Under the pieces are notes generated by a model. It saw only the letters and a list, made by a program, of their open reading frames with translations, did no database searches and had not been told where the DNA came from. Of a stretch of DNA of 64,000 nucleotides, positions 33,634-42,973 are shown in pieces; within the stretch, counting starts at the first letter, position 1; the number at the start of each line of letters is the position of its first letter. This stretch comes from JAFGVL01 sp963663245 (GTDB taxonomy: Bacteria > Bacteroidota > Bacteroidia > Bacteroidales > Paludibacteraceae): contig OY760143.1 of the NCBI GenBank assembly GCA_963663245.1, forward strand, positions 2,232,001 to 2,296,000, read 5' to 3'. The position numbers and the translations under genes are program-made.

Positions 33634-34193
33634 CAGAAGACCTTAAGAATGCTATTTCAGTCTTACAAAAAGGAGGAGTTATCTTATACCCTACCGATAC
33701 AATATGGGGACTTGGTTGTGATGCAACTAATGAAGCTGCAGTGAAACGAATCTTTGAGATTAAACAACGTATTGATACTAAATCTATGTTGGTTTTAATT
33801 GACTCTCCATACAGAATAGAGACCTTTGTATCTGAAGTTCCTGAAATCACTTGGGATTTAATAGAGTTTTCAGAAAAACCTATTACAATAATATACCCCA
33901 ATGCAAAAAATTTAGCCAAGAACTTATTAGGGGACAACAATAGCATTGGTATAAGAGTTACATCAGAGGCATTTTCAAAACATCTGTGTGAAAAATTCAG
34001 AGGCCCAATCGTATCTACCTCTGCAAACATAAGCGGGGAAGCTTCGCCCTTAAATTTCGAGGAAATTAACAAAGCTATTTTACCTTTAGTTGATTATGTA
34101 GTAAATTTCCGTCAAACAGAAACAAAAAACACAAGTCCGTCTTCAATAATTAAGGTTGATAGTGGAAATGTAATTACAATTATTCGAGAGTAA
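33630..34193 (+). CDS. L-threonylcarbamoyladenylate synthase (YrdC/Sua5 family)
   Basis: First enzyme of tRNA t6A37 formation, making threonylcarbamoyl-AMP from threonine, bicarbonate and ATP. The 187-residue product is the short TsaC type without a Sua5 C-terminal domain. Motifs: ILYPTDTIWGLGCDA, KQRIDTKSMLVLI, and STSANISGEA. It lies 6 nt ahead of the sugar transferase, so the three + genes here may form one operon of unrelated functions. Start at ATG 33630 follows a five-codon overlapping ORF. Confidence 0.94.
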   Translation: MTEDLKNAISVLQKGGVILYPTDTIWGLGCDATNEAAVKRIFEIKQRIDTKSMLVLIDSPYRIETFVSEVPEITWDLIEFSEKPITIIYPNAKNLAKNLLGDNNSIGIRVTSEAFSKHLCEKFRGPIVSTSANISGEASPLNFEEINKAILPLVDYVVNFRQTETKNTSPSSIIKVDSGNVITIIRE

Positions 34194-34199
34194 ATTAAT

Positions 34200-35594
34200 A
34201 TGAAAAAACGCACACAAACATTAAAATATGTCATAGCCGATTTCATATCTGCTATTATTGTTTGGATACTTTTTTATGCTTTTCGACTTAATGCTGGCAT
34301 TCTTGATAACACATTTTTTTCTCCCGACTATATATTCTACATACTAATATGCATCTACCCTTTAGGATGGGTTTTTTTACACTACCTCTCTGGGTATTAC
34401 AATGTTTCATTTAGAAAATCCCGATTAGATGAATTTCTCACTACACTTCTAATCACTACACTTGGATCCATATTTTTATTCTTTGTTATGCTTATTGATG
34501 ATAAAGTAAACTCATCACAGATGTATTATAATTCAATCTTTACATTATTTGGGCTACAATTCTTAATCACGTACATCTCTCGATTAGTTATAACACAATC
34601 TGCAACAAGATTAATTCACAGCAAAGCAATAGGATTTAACACCTTAATTATTGGCAGTGGAGTAAATGCACGAAAAATTACTGACGAACTAAATAACATG
34701 AGTCAGTCTCTAGGTTATCATATCATTGGGTTTATATCTATTGATGAAGAATGTAAAGTTGGGAAAGAAAATATACTTGGCAATATTAATGATCTAGATT
34801 TCCTTCTCTCTAAAAATAAAATTGAAGAAGTAATTATTGCTATTGACAATACAAAAAATGACGATATCTTTATTATTCTAAACAAGCTTTATAAACATAA
34901 AGTAGAAATTAAATTTATCCCTAATCTATATGAAATTTTAATTGGAGGAGTACGAATAAATACTATTTATGCAACACCACTTGTTAGCGTTTCTGAAAGT
35001 GCCATGCCTTTCTGGCAACAAAATGTAAAAAGAGTTTTTGATATTGTATTTTCAAGCTTAGCTTTAACCCTACTACTTCCTATTTTGATATACACCGCTA
35101 TACGTGTTCGTATTAATTCAAAAGGCTCCATACTATTCTCTCAAGAGAGGTTAGGTAAACATGGCAAAGTATTCAAGATGTATAAATTTAGATCAATGTT
35201 TATTAATGCAGAAGATGATACTCCTCTTTTAGCCTCTATCGATGATGAACGCGTAACTACATGGGGAAGAATAATGCGAAAATACAGATTAGACGAATTA
35301 CCTCAATTTTGGAATGTATTAAAAGGAGAAATGTCTATAATAGGACCAAGACCTGAACGAAAGTTTTTTGCAGACCAACTTACAGAAAGAGCACCTCATT
35401 ACAGTTTGCTTCACAAAATAAAACCAGGGATAACTTCTTGGGGAATGGTGAAATTTGGATATGCCGATTCAATTGACAAAATGCTTGAACGATTAGATTT
35501 TGATATTTTATACATTGAAAACATGTCGTTATTCGTTGATTTCAAGATTTTAATTTACACAGTTAAAATTTTAGTAACAGGTAAAGGGATTTAA
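34200..35594 (+). CDS. Polyprenyl-phosphate sugar-1-phosphate transferase (WcaJ family)
   Basis: Initiates exopolysaccharide or O-unit synthesis by moving a sugar phosphate onto undecaprenyl phosphate in the inner membrane. The 464-residue protein has four N-terminal membrane segments (to about 130), a nucleotide-fold middle domain (NTLIIGSGVNARKI at about 150) and a membrane-anchored catalytic domain from about 280. The last contains KMYKFRSM, YRLDELPQFWNVLKGEMSIIGPRP and KPGITSWG. The sugar cannot be told from sequence. No glycosyltransferases flank it. The LMW tyrosine phosphatase at 21.6 kb is a possible functional partner. Confidence 0.93.
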   Translation: MKKRTQTLKYVIADFISAIIVWILFYAFRLNAGILDNTFFSPDYIFYILICIYPLGWVFLHYLSGYYNVSFRKSRLDEFLTTLLITTLGSIFLFFVMLIDDKVNSSQMYYNSIFTLFGLQFLITYISRLVITQSATRLIHSKAIGFNTLIIGSGVNARKITDELNNMSQSLGYHIIGFISIDEECKVGKENILGNINDLDFLLSKNKIEEVIIAIDNTKNDDIFIILNKLYKHKVEIKFIPNLYEILIGGVRINTIYATPLVSVSESAMPFWQQNVKRVFDIVFSSLALTLLLPILIYTAIRVRINSKGSILFSQERLGKHGKVFKMYKFRSMFINAEDDTPLLASIDDERVTTWGRIMRKYRLDELPQFWNVLKGEMSIIGPRPERKFFADQLTERAPHYSLLHKIKPGITSWGMVKFGYADSIDKMLERLDFDILYIENMSLFVDFKILIYTVKILVTGKGI

Positions 35595-35597
35595 ATC

Positions 35598-37475
35598 ATG
35601 ACAAAAAAAGAAAATATATTCTTCTATTTAAAGAAAATTTATTCTTTCATAATAAACAACTACTCGTTTATAAAAAAAACGCCCTCTTTGCTTTTTAAGA
35701 ACATCTACGTACTTGCATTATATGAACAAGTAATTGTATGGAGAGAATCCAAAATAAAACATCATCATTTTATTCTCATGCTAAGTCTGATGGTTGGATT
35801 TTCAACAGCCTTAGCTGCTATTCTTTTGAAAAATGCTATCCATTTTATGAAAGATGTAGTAAGCCTAAACATGAATGGGATCAACTATTTATACTTAGCT
35901 GCTCCTGCTGTCGGAATTTTCCTAGCAAGTTATTACGTACGTAAAATTGTAAAAGATGACATCAGCCATGGTGTAACTAAAATTCTATACTCTATATCGC
36001 AAAAAAAGGCTCGCATCAAACCACACAACATGTGGTCTTCTATGATTGCCAGTACTCTTACCATTGGTTTTGGTGGATCTGTTGGAGCTGAAGCACCTAT
36101 TGTTCTCACTGGCTCTGCAATTGGTTCTAATTTAGCCCGCTTCTTTAAAATGGACCAAAAAACACTAATGATGATGGTTGGTTGCGGAGCATCTGGAGCT
36201 ATTGGCGGTATTTTTAATGCTCCTATTGCAGGAGTTGTTTTTACATTGGAAGTGTTAATGATAGACTTAACCATGACTTCTATGGTGCCCTTATTAATAT
36301 CTTCAGTTACAGCAACGGCTACCTCCTATTTTTTTATGGGGTCTAAAGCCATGTTCCACTTGAGTACCGTTGATTCATTCTCTTTAGGAAGAATTCCTTA
36401 CTTATTGTTATTAGGCATAGCGTGTGGATTAGTTGCTTTATATTTTACAAGATCGCTTAATCGCTTAGAAGATTTCTTTAGAAACATAAAAAAACCTTAT
36501 ATAAAAATAGTAATTGGGGGCATTACTTTAAGTGCTCTTATCTTCTTTTTACCAGCACTTTATGGTGAGGGCTATGACACGATTGAATTACTATTAAATG
36601 CAGAACCTGAAAAAGTAATGCAAGGAAGTTTGTTCTATCAATTTAAAAATCATTCTTGGGTACTATTCTTATACTTAGGTCTAACCGTTTTATTTAAAGT
36701 ATTTGCAACTAGTGCAACGAATGGAGGTGGAGGAACAGGAGGTATATTTGCACCTAGTTTATTTATAGGATCAATTACTGGTTATATGGTAGCAATCGGA
36801 TTAAACTATTTTGATCTAGGCATCCCTGAGAAGAACTTTGCTTTTGCGGGCATGGCAGGAGTAATGTCTGCAGTAATGCATGCCCCACTCACAGGGATTT
36901 TTCTTATTGCAGAAGTTACTGGTGGGTATAATCTATTTATGTCTTTAATGATCACCTCAACCATAGCATATCTTACCATTATTGTATTTGAACGCCATAG
37001 CATATATTCTATGCGTTTAGCAAAAAAAGGAGAACTAATAACACACCACAAAGACAAAGCTGTGTTGACCTTTCTAAACATGAAAGATGAAATTGAAACA
37101 GACCTAACACAGGTAGAACCAGATACAAGTCTAGGAGATTTAATAAAAATAATTTCAGCTTCTCAAAGAAATATTTTTCCAGTAGTAAATAAAGAAGGTC
37201 TATTTTTAGGGATAGTACACCTAGACGAGGTTAGGAATATTATGTTTAGGCCCGAATTATATCAACGTTTTACTGCACGACGATTAATGATATCTCCACC
37301 TGAGATTCTTAAACGAACAGATTCTATGGAAAAAGTGATGGCTGCTTTTGATAAATCAAATGCATGGAACTTACCAGTAGTTAATGAAGATGGCTTGTAT
37401 ATTGGGTATGTATCTAAATCAAGTCTATTTAACTCATACCGACAAATACTACTTGAACGTTTCTCCGATGATTAA
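35598..37475 (+). CDS. ClC family chloride channel/antiporter with CBS domains
   Basis: A 625-residue inner-membrane protein. An N-terminal extension of about 50 residues precedes the ClC core (about 58-450) and two cytoplasmic CBS domains (about 500-615). ClC motifs: GGSVGAEAPIVLTG, where the gating Glu is kept, and ASGAIGGIFNAPIAGVVF. In E. coli ClC the sequence after this is IIEEMRP and the second Glu carries protons; here it reads TLEVLM, so that position is Val. It may therefore conduct without proton exchange. Its stop overlaps the stop of the convergent XRE-like gene within TTAA. Confidence 0.92.
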   Translation: MTKKENIFFYLKKIYSFIINNYSFIKKTPSLLFKNIYVLALYEQVIVWRESKIKHHHFILMLSLMVGFSTALAAILLKNAIHFMKDVVSLNMNGINYLYLAAPAVGIFLASYYVRKIVKDDISHGVTKILYSISQKKARIKPHNMWSSMIASTLTIGFGGSVGAEAPIVLTGSAIGSNLARFFKMDQKTLMMMVGCGASGAIGGIFNAPIAGVVFTLEVLMIDLTMTSMVPLLISSVTATATSYFFMGSKAMFHLSTVDSFSLGRIPYLLLLGIACGLVALYFTRSLNRLEDFFRNIKKPYIKIVIGGITLSALIFFLPALYGEGYDTIELLLNAEPEKVMQGSLFYQFKNHSWVLFLYLGLTVLFKVFATSATNGGGGTGGIFAPSLFIGSITGYMVAIGLNYFDLGIPEKNFAFAGMAGVMSAVMHAPLTGIFLIAEVTGGYNLFMSLMITSTIAYLTIIVFERHSIYSMRLAKKGELITHHKDKAVLTFLNMKDEIETDLTQVEPDTSLGDLIKIISASQRNIFPVVNKEGLFLGIVHLDEVRNIMFRPELYQRFTARRLMISPPEILKRTDSMEKVMAAFDKSNAWNLPVVNEDGLYIGYVSKSSLFNSYRQILLERFSDD

Positions 37476-37876
37476 GCTTCTTTCTTACTAAACAGTTCAA
37501 CTTTTTTCATCAATTCAATAATTTCTTCTTTTTCCATTAAGCGTTCTTTAAGATGTTCGTTGTCTTTCTGCATCAAAGCAACCAGATCATTCAAACTTGG
37601 TTCTTCTAGTATATCTTGTTTATATCTTGAAGGCTTCTCAAAAACTACTTTCTCCATCAAAGAATCTTCAGGCAAATTATATGCTTTAGATAAAAGTTGA
37701 AAGAAATCAAACTCCAATATCTCACCTATTTTTCTTAAAAGTTCAGTATCTATAGACTCTCTTGAAAAGATGTTATATACATTATTACGCGTTGTATTAA
37801 TTTTCCGAGCAAACTCTACAATTGGAAAACGTTTTACTCGAACTATCTCTTCTATTTTTTGACCGATGTGAATCAT
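37472..37876 (-). CDS. XRE-like DNA-binding protein with coiled-coil tail
   Basis: A 134-residue protein. Residues 1-62 form a helix-turn-helix of the Cro/CI kind (IGQKIEEIVRVKRFPIVEFARKI, TTRNNVYNIFSRESIDTELLRKI). Residues 90-130 are rich in Glu, Lys and Leu with heptad spacing (LVALMQKDNEHLKERLMEKEEI), probably a dimerising coiled coil. It is likely a small transcriptional regulator. The target is unknown; the divergent 47-residue ORF and HU are the nearest candidates. Confidence 0.8.
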   Translation of the reverse strand: MIHIGQKIEEIVRVKRFPIVEFARKINTTRNNVYNIFSRESIDTELLRKIGEILEFDFFQLLSKAYNLPEDSLMEKVVFEKPSRYKQDILEEPSLNDLVALMQKDNEHLKERLMEKEEIIELMKKVELFSKKEA

Positions 37877-38099
37877 TTCAAATCTCTTTAATTGGGTTGG
37901 GATAAATATTTTTTATATAAAAACTTAGATTATATCTATTATCTACTTTAATGTTGAAAACTTGTTGTATTTTTTTTTATAAAAAGTAAAAAAAAATTTC
38001 ACAGTTTATTATTTTTTCATCATATTTGAGGCGTACTAAAAACACAGGAACACATTTTCTTTACTAATTAAATCTAATACTAATAAAAAAACACTAATT
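37877..38099. other. AT-rich divergent spacer between the XRE-like gene and the HU region
   Basis: 223 nt, very AT-rich, with long A and T runs around 37970-38000. A CATATTTG box at 38021-38028 (+) is one base off TAnnTTTG and could drive the 47-residue ORF and HU. No operator-like palindrome was found. Confidence 0.35.
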
Positions 38100-38243
38100 A
38101 TGACAACGATCTACTCTCAGAAGAAGATTGATAATCAGAATCAGTCATCTTTTATTTGTATGCTCACATGGTTTTCAATTGCTATCATTATGGCATCTAT
38201 GTCTTGGGCTTACATCAGAATTATTTCACATTTCTTTTTTTAA
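38100..38243 (+). CDS. 47-residue single-span membrane ORF upstream of HU
   Basis: ATG 38100 to TAA 38241-38243. The first 17 residues are polar (MTTIYSQKKIDNQNQSS) and the rest hydrophobic (about 18-47, with CMLTWFSIAIIMASMSWAYI). The start codon is preceded by an A-rich stretch as for other genes here, and HU follows after 56 nt. I know no family. It could be a real small membrane protein or a leader ORF for HU. Confidence 0.4.
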   Translation: MTTIYSQKKIDNQNQSSFICMLTWFSIAIIMASMSWAYIRIISHFFF

Positions 38244-38299
38244 AAAAACTTCAGTTAAAGAAGTTCTTAATTATCAATATTATATAAATAAAAAAGCCT

Positions 38300-38572
38300 A
38301 TGAACAAAACAGACTTAATTAATGCTATTAGTAGCAAAACAAATCTTAACAAAACAGTTTCAAAAAATGCTTTGGATAGCTTTATTGAGATTGTATCAAA
38401 CCAGCTAGCGAAAGGAGATAATGTTCGTATCTCTGGCCTCGGCACTTTTAAAGTAATTAAAAGAGCTGCCAGAAAAGGAATTATCCCATCAACTAAAGCT
38501 GTCATTAACATTCCTGCTAAAAAAGTTGCAAAGTTTTCTGTTGCAAAAGAATTAGCAGAAGCTGTTAAGTAG
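38300..38572 (+). CDS. hup: HU-type DNA-binding protein
   Basis: Nucleoid protein that bends and compacts DNA as a dimer. The 90-residue product has the normal family length: MNKTDLINAISSKTNLNK at the N-terminus, VRISGLGTFKVIKRAARKG where the arm begins, and TKAVINIPAKKVAKFS as the arm/return strand. A good terminator follows 18 nt after the stop. Being short and basic, it should be highly expressed. Confidence 0.95.
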   Translation: MNKTDLINAISSKTNLNKTVSKNALDSFIEIVSNQLAKGDNVRISGLGTFKVIKRAARKGIIPSTKAVINIPAKKVAKFSVAKELAEAVK

Positions 38573-38590
38573 ATTAATCAAACACTGTCA

Positions 38591-38626
38591 AAAATGGCTG
38601 AAAACTGCGGTTTTTAGCCATTTTTT
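38591..38626 (+). terminator. Terminator of HU
   Basis: 38595-38604 pairs with 38611-38620 (10 bp, one G-T) around CTGCGG, extended by an A-run pairing with a six-T tail. Confidence 0.85.
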
Positions 38627-38701
38627 ATACTCTTATTTAAGAAAACAACTAACTTCTTTATTAGTTCACTACTTCTTAAAATTATTTTACAAACTTACTC
38701 A

Positions 38702-39778
38702 TCAATCCTCTAATTGATAGAGTTCTAATATTCTAAAAAACAATGAGGTATTTTCCATTATTCCAGAAAACACCTCAGAACCTGGCCCGTATGCAAATAA
38801 TGGAACTGGAGTTGCAGAGTGTTCTTTTGTTGTAAATTCTACTTGAATTTTTCCAGTAGAATTATCCTTATCTAAAAGAACTAGACCTCCAGTCTCATGA
38901 TCTGAGACAACAATAACCAAAGTATTGTTATCTTTCTCTGCAAAATCAAGAACTAAACCTGTTACATTATCAAAATCAGACACTTCACTAAGCATCTCAT
39001 CAAAATTATTCTTGTGAGAGGCCCAATCAATTTGAGAACCTTCAATCATCAAAAAAAATCCTTTTTTATTCTGCTCAAGTAACTCTAAAGCCTTAGTAGT
39101 GGCATCATAAAGCATGTTAGATCTATCAGCAGCCTTAGGGGGGTGCTCATCCGCAATTAAACCAGCTAATTTTCCTGACTTAACTCCAGGAATTTCCGTC
39201 ATTGAATAAACAACCTGATACCCTCTGTTTAATAACTCCTCAGAAAGGTTTTTATTGTCTTTTCTACTATTAAAATCACCTTTCCCTCCTCCAATAAATA
39301 CATCTATACCAGAATTGACATAATCCAAAGCAATTTCTTGTGTCATTTTTCTATGTTTCTGGTGAGCTACGAAGCAAGCAGGAGTCGCGTGTGTCACACT
39401 ACTTGAAACAACAATACCAGTAGATAACCCGGCATCATGAGCAATCTCCAGAATTGACTTATGAGCAACAAAATCTGGAGTCATTCCAATCATTTTGTTA
39501 TTCGTTTTCACACCACATGCCATTGCGGTTCCAGCTGCACCTGAGTCTGTTATGAAATTATTAAGGGAAGATGTTTTGACTAAACCTACAACGGGGAATC
39601 GTTCGAAATTTAAAGGAGTATTACTTTGTGACATCGCAGCGTAAATATGACTTAGCCCCATTCCATCACCAATCATTAACACCACATTTTTAACTCTTAT
39701 TTCTTGAGAATAAATAGCGGTTGAGCAAAAAAACAAAACAATAACTAGTCTAAATAAAATAGAACTTAATTTTTTCAT
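38702..39778 (-). CDS. Alkaline phosphatase (PhoA family), compact form
   Basis: Periplasmic metal-dependent phosphomonoesterase, 358 residues with a signal peptide ending at about 24 (FCSTAIYSQE). Ligands seen in order: MIGDGMG; nucleophile Ser in TDSGAAGTAMACG; THATPA, where E. coli has Asp153 and mammalian enzymes have His; IEGSQIDWASH; VSDHETGG; and EHSATPVPLFAYG for the last His. E. coli PhoA is about 450 residues, so peripheral insertions are missing. It is the last gene of the parA operon, 11 nt behind the MerR-like gene. Confidence 0.93.
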   Translation of the reverse strand: MKKLSSILFRLVIVLFFCSTAIYSQEIRVKNVVLMIGDGMGLSHIYAAMSQSNTPLNFERFPVVGLVKTSSLNNFITDSGAAGTAMACGVKTNNKMIGMTPDFVAHKSILEIAHDAGLSTGIVVSSSVTHATPACFVAHQKHRKMTQEIALDYVNSGIDVFIGGGKGDFNSRKDNKNLSEELLNRGYQVVYSMTEIPGVKSGKLAGLIADEHPPKAADRSNMLYDATTKALELLEQNKKGFFLMIEGSQIDWASHKNNFDEMLSEVSDFDNVTGLVLDFAEKDNNTLVIVVSDHETGGLVLLDKDNSTGKIQVEFTTKEHSATPVPLFAYGPGSEVFSGIMENTSLFFRILELYQLED

Positions 39779-39789
39779 AACTATTTTAC

Positions 39790-40131
39790 TTAGTCAATAA
39801 TGTCGGCTGGTAGAGTCAAACCTTTTTTAAGAATTAGTAATTCTTCTTTTATATTTTCTAAACGAGAATATATTTCGTGTGTTTTTAAAACAGAAGATTT
39901 ATTTTCTTTCATTTTCTTTTTAGCTCCTGCTAGAGTTAATCCTTGTACTTTTACCAAATAATAAATCTGTTTAAGAATTTCAATATCTCCTTCTTTGTAA
40001 AACCGCGTACCTTTTACATTCTTATGTGGCACTATCAACTGCGTAAACTCTTTTTCCCAAAAGCGCAATAATGATTGATTGACATCAAGTATATCAGCTA
40101 CCTCAGATATAGAATAATACAATTTTGACAT
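39790..40131 (-). CDS. MerR-family transcriptional regulator
   Basis: A 113-residue protein with an N-terminal winged-helix MerR domain (YYSISEVADILDVNQSLLRFWEKEF, then GTRFYKEGDIEILKQI) and a short coiled coil (LENIKEELLILKKGL). It has no effector domain or cysteines, so its signal is not evident. It lies 2 nt after the MltD-like gene and 11 nt before the phosphatase gene. Confidence 0.9.
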   Translation of the reverse strand: MSKLYYSISEVADILDVNQSLLRFWEKEFTQLIVPHKNVKGTRFYKEGDIEILKQIYYLVKVQGLTLAGAKKKMKENKSSVLKTHEIYSRLENIKEELLILKKGLTLPADIID

Positions 40132-40133
40132 TT

Positions 40134-41411
40134 TTATCTTTTAATGGTTAAACGCTGTCCAACTCTTATTCTACTACTTCTTAAACCATTCCAACGCTTT
40201 ATGTCTGACACTCTCACATGATAACGTTGTGCAATACCACTCAAGGTTTGTCCTTTTCTAACTCGATGTGTAATTCGTCTATCAATTTTCTTAATAGCTT
40301 TTTCTTCTGCTTCAATTACTTTTGCTAATGAATCAGAATCAGTAACCGAATAAATAGAATCTTTTAATTCTTCAAACTTTGAAGCATAATGTGTAGGCAA
40401 TCTTAAAATATAACTACGCATCTTCGTGCCTGGAATAACTCCTCGCCTATACTGTGGATTCAACACCTTAATTTCATCTTCTGAAAGCTCAAGTATATGC
40501 GATACTTTTGAAAAATGCAGTCTTCTATCAATTTTAACAGTATCTGTATAAAGAGGCATTTCAATCTCAACTGGACAAAGATTATGATCTTCATAATATG
40601 TCATCACATAATTAGCTGCAATAAAAATAGGCACATACGTTCTCGTTTCTCTTGGCAAATAGTGGTAAATACCCCAGAAACTTCTTTTACCTCCTGAACG
40701 ACGGATGGCTCTATTGACAGTTCCGGGACCACAGTTATATGCAGCAATTGCTAAGTGCCAGTCTTTGTAAATTCTATATAAATCTTTTAAATAATGGGCA
40801 GCTGCATAGGTAGATTTTACTGGGTCTGAACGTTCGTCAACAAGACTATTTACTTTTAGCCCATACATTCTTCCAGTAGATGGCATAAATTGCCATAAGC
40901 CACCAGCTCCTGCTCTTGAAATTGCAGTTGTATTTAATGCAGACTCAATTACTGGTAACATTTTAAATTCTAGAGGCAAGCCTTTTTCACTTAAAATATC
41001 TTCAAAAATAGGGAAATAGTATTTACTTAGACCTAATATTTTCTCGACATGTTCACGTCTTCTTTCTACATATAAGTTTATTACATTTTTAACTCTGGAA
41101 TTAAAAGGCATTTCAATTTCATTTGGAAGACTTTCTAACCGTAGTTTAAAAATACTATCTGGATATTCGACATTATCTAAACCTTCTTTCTCACAATCAC
41201 CTTTTCTAGCATGTTGTGCATAATAAAAATACACTAAACTATCCATAGCATCAGTAAATGCAGATGGCATCATAAAAGTGCTATCAATCACTTCTAAAAA
41301 TTCAGCCTCCGTATCTTCATCTATATTTTGAGAAGGTTCTTCTTGAGCAACTAAGAAATGGAAAAAAAAAGATGTGAAAAGAAGTATTGTAAATCGTTTT
41401 TTATTTATCAT
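40134..41411 (-). CDS. MltD-like lytic transglycosylase with LysM domain
   Basis: Cleaves the glycan strands of peptidoglycan to give anhydro-muramic ends. From ATG 41411 the product is 425 residues: signal peptide (MINKKRFTILLFTSFFFHFLVA), SLT domain about 120-265 with catalytic Glu in PVIESALN, then AISRAGAGGLWQFMPSTG and AIAAYNCGPGTVNRAI, and one C-terminal LysM (RVRKGQTLSGIAQRYHV). The in-frame ATG at 41435 would overlap the upstream gene and spoil the signal peptide. It follows the DUF5683 gene by 5 nt. Confidence 0.93.
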   Translation of the reverse strand: MINKKRFTILLFTSFFFHFLVAQEEPSQNIDEDTEAEFLEVIDSTFMMPSAFTDAMDSLVYFYYAQHARKGDCEKEGLDNVEYPDSIFKLRLESLPNEIEMPFNSRVKNVINLYVERRREHVEKILGLSKYYFPIFEDILSEKGLPLEFKMLPVIESALNTTAISRAGAGGLWQFMPSTGRMYGLKVNSLVDERSDPVKSTYAAAHYLKDLYRIYKDWHLAIAAYNCGPGTVNRAIRRSGGKRSFWGIYHYLPRETRTYVPIFIAANYVMTYYEDHNLCPVEIEMPLYTDTVKIDRRLHFSKVSHILELSEDEIKVLNPQYRRGVIPGTKMRSYILRLPTHYASKFEELKDSIYSVTDSDSLAKVIEAEEKAIKKIDRRITHRVRKGQTLSGIAQRYHVRVSDIKRWNGLRSSRIRVGQRLTIKR

Positions 41412-41416
41412 GTTTT

Positions 41417-42040
41417 TTAGAATGTTAACTGACAACGCAAACCTAATGTTGCGGAATTTAAGTCGGTAAATGTATTTAATACTGGTTCAATACGCATTGT
41501 TAAATCAGGACTAATATCAAAATCGTACAATTGAGCATCCACATAAGCATCAATTAAAGTGATGCCATAAAAGCCTATTATACTAATTATTGCTAAATCT
41601 CTATTTGAACGATACCCTAATTGTTTCAACCTCAACACTTCTTCCAGCCAATTTTCATCAACTGTTGATGGGTCTTGTCCACTTGGAATATAATTTAAAT
41701 AATCATTAGTACTAGTATTATCATCTGCTATAGATACATATGCTTTTTTATATTTTTTATAATAAGATCCATTCCACGAGATGGCATAAACTAAAGCAGC
41801 ATAACCAGCATAAACAAATGGTAATTTCCAGTATTTTTTATTATAAATCTGTCCTAATCCAGGCACTAAAGCAGCATATAAAACAGCTTTTGTGGGACTT
41901 GGACTAAAGCTTATTGTTTTTATCGTTTTAGCTGTATCTGAAACAACGGTGTTTTTAGTCACATTTAATGAGTCTTGTGCAAATGTAGAATGCACAAACA
42001 CGTATAATAATGTTGCGAGTATAATAATGTGCTTTTTCAA
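41417..42040 (-). CDS. DUF5683 domain protein
   Basis: A 207-residue protein with a signal peptide (ends about 21) and the DUF5683 core: SPTKAVLYAALVPGLGQIYNKKYWKLPFVYAGYAALVYA, quoted here in parts, with two hydrophobic segments, then ISIIGFYGITLIDAYVDAQL. It commonly sits between parB and the transglycosylase gene in Bacteroidales. The function is not known. Position suggests a link between cell-wall work and chromosome partition. It is 12 nt behind parB. Confidence 0.88.
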   Translation of the reverse strand: MKKHIIILATLLYVFVHSTFAQDSLNVTKNTVVSDTAKTIKTISFSPSPTKAVLYAALVPGLGQIYNKKYWKLPFVYAGYAALVYAISWNGSYYKKYKKAYVSIADDNTSTNDYLNYIPSGQDPSTVDENWLEEVLRLKQLGYRSNRDLAIISIIGFYGITLIDAYVDAQLYDFDISPDLTMRIEPVLNTFTDLNSATLGLRCQLTF

Positions 42041-42052
42041 ATGGATGTTTAT

Positions 42053-42934
42053 TTATTTGTTTTTCTTTAAAACAGCCATCAATTGATTTAGTTCATCTTC
42101 TGAATTAAACGAAAGTGTAATTCTACCTTTCCCATTATCAGCATATACTAATTCTACCTTTGTAGAAAATAAAGCAGAAAGATTATTTTTAACAGATTCG
42201 TAATTACTACTTATATTAGTTTTATCAAGAACTTTTCCAGCAGAAACTTCTTCTCCCCTAGTTTCTCCTGCATTTATTGACCTAACTATCTGCTCTACCT
42301 TTCTTACGGTATAGTCCTGAGTAATTATTTCATTATACACTTGTAACTGAATTGCAGCATCAGCAATATTAATTAAAGCACGCGCATGCCCCATATCAAT
42401 TTTCTTCTCTGTAATTCCTAGTTGTATTTCTGCCGGCAATTTCAATAAACGCAAATAATTTGCAACAGTAGCTCTCTTTTTTCCTACTAAATCACTCAAT
42501 TTATCTTGCGTCAACTTATAATCTTCAACCAAACGATGATAACCAAGGGCAACTTCTATTGAATTTAAATCTTCTCTCTGAATATTCTCTACCAACGCTA
42601 ATTGCATTACTTGCTCATCTTCAGCAGTCTTTACATAAGCTGGGATTTTAGACAAGCCTGCTTTCTTTGAAGCTCTATACCTGCGTTCACCCGCAATAAT
42701 CTCAAAATTACCGTCTGCTAATTTTCTAACTGTTATTGGTTGAATTACACCAACAGCTTTAATTGAAGCAGATAATTCTTTTAGCGCATCTTCGTCAAAA
42801 TGTGTACGAGGCTGATTAGGATTAGCCTGTATTTTCGCTATATCAATTTCTCCAAAAGATGATGAACCAGCAGTTGAGACTTCTTCCATCTCAAGCAAGG
42901 CTCCCATTCCGCGACCAAGTACTGATTTTGCCAT
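42053..42934 (-). CDS. parB: Chromosome-partition protein ParB (CTPase)
   Basis: Binds parS and spreads as a CTP-gated clamp. The 293-residue product has the N-terminal domain with NPNQPRTHFDEDALKELSASI, the CTP-binding motif GERRYRAS, ENIQREDLN, the central helix-turn-helix (LSDLVGKKRATVANYLRLLKLP) and a C-terminal dimerisation domain with DNGKGRITLSF. I found no full parS site in the window. It is 39 nt behind parA. Confidence 0.96.
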   Translation of the reverse strand: MAKSVLGRGMGALLEMEEVSTAGSSSFGEIDIAKIQANPNQPRTHFDEDALKELSASIKAVGVIQPITVRKLADGNFEIIAGERRYRASKKAGLSKIPAYVKTAEDEQVMQLALVENIQREDLNSIEVALGYHRLVEDYKLTQDKLSDLVGKKRATVANYLRLLKLPAEIQLGITEKKIDMGHARALINIADAAIQLQVYNEIITQDYTVRKVEQIVRSINAGETRGEEVSAGKVLDKTNISSNYESVKNNLSALFSTKVELVYADNGKGRITLSFNSEDELNQLMAVLKKNK

Positions 42935-42973
42935 ATTTATATATCTTTATTTAGAAGCGTAAAAAATACGCAA

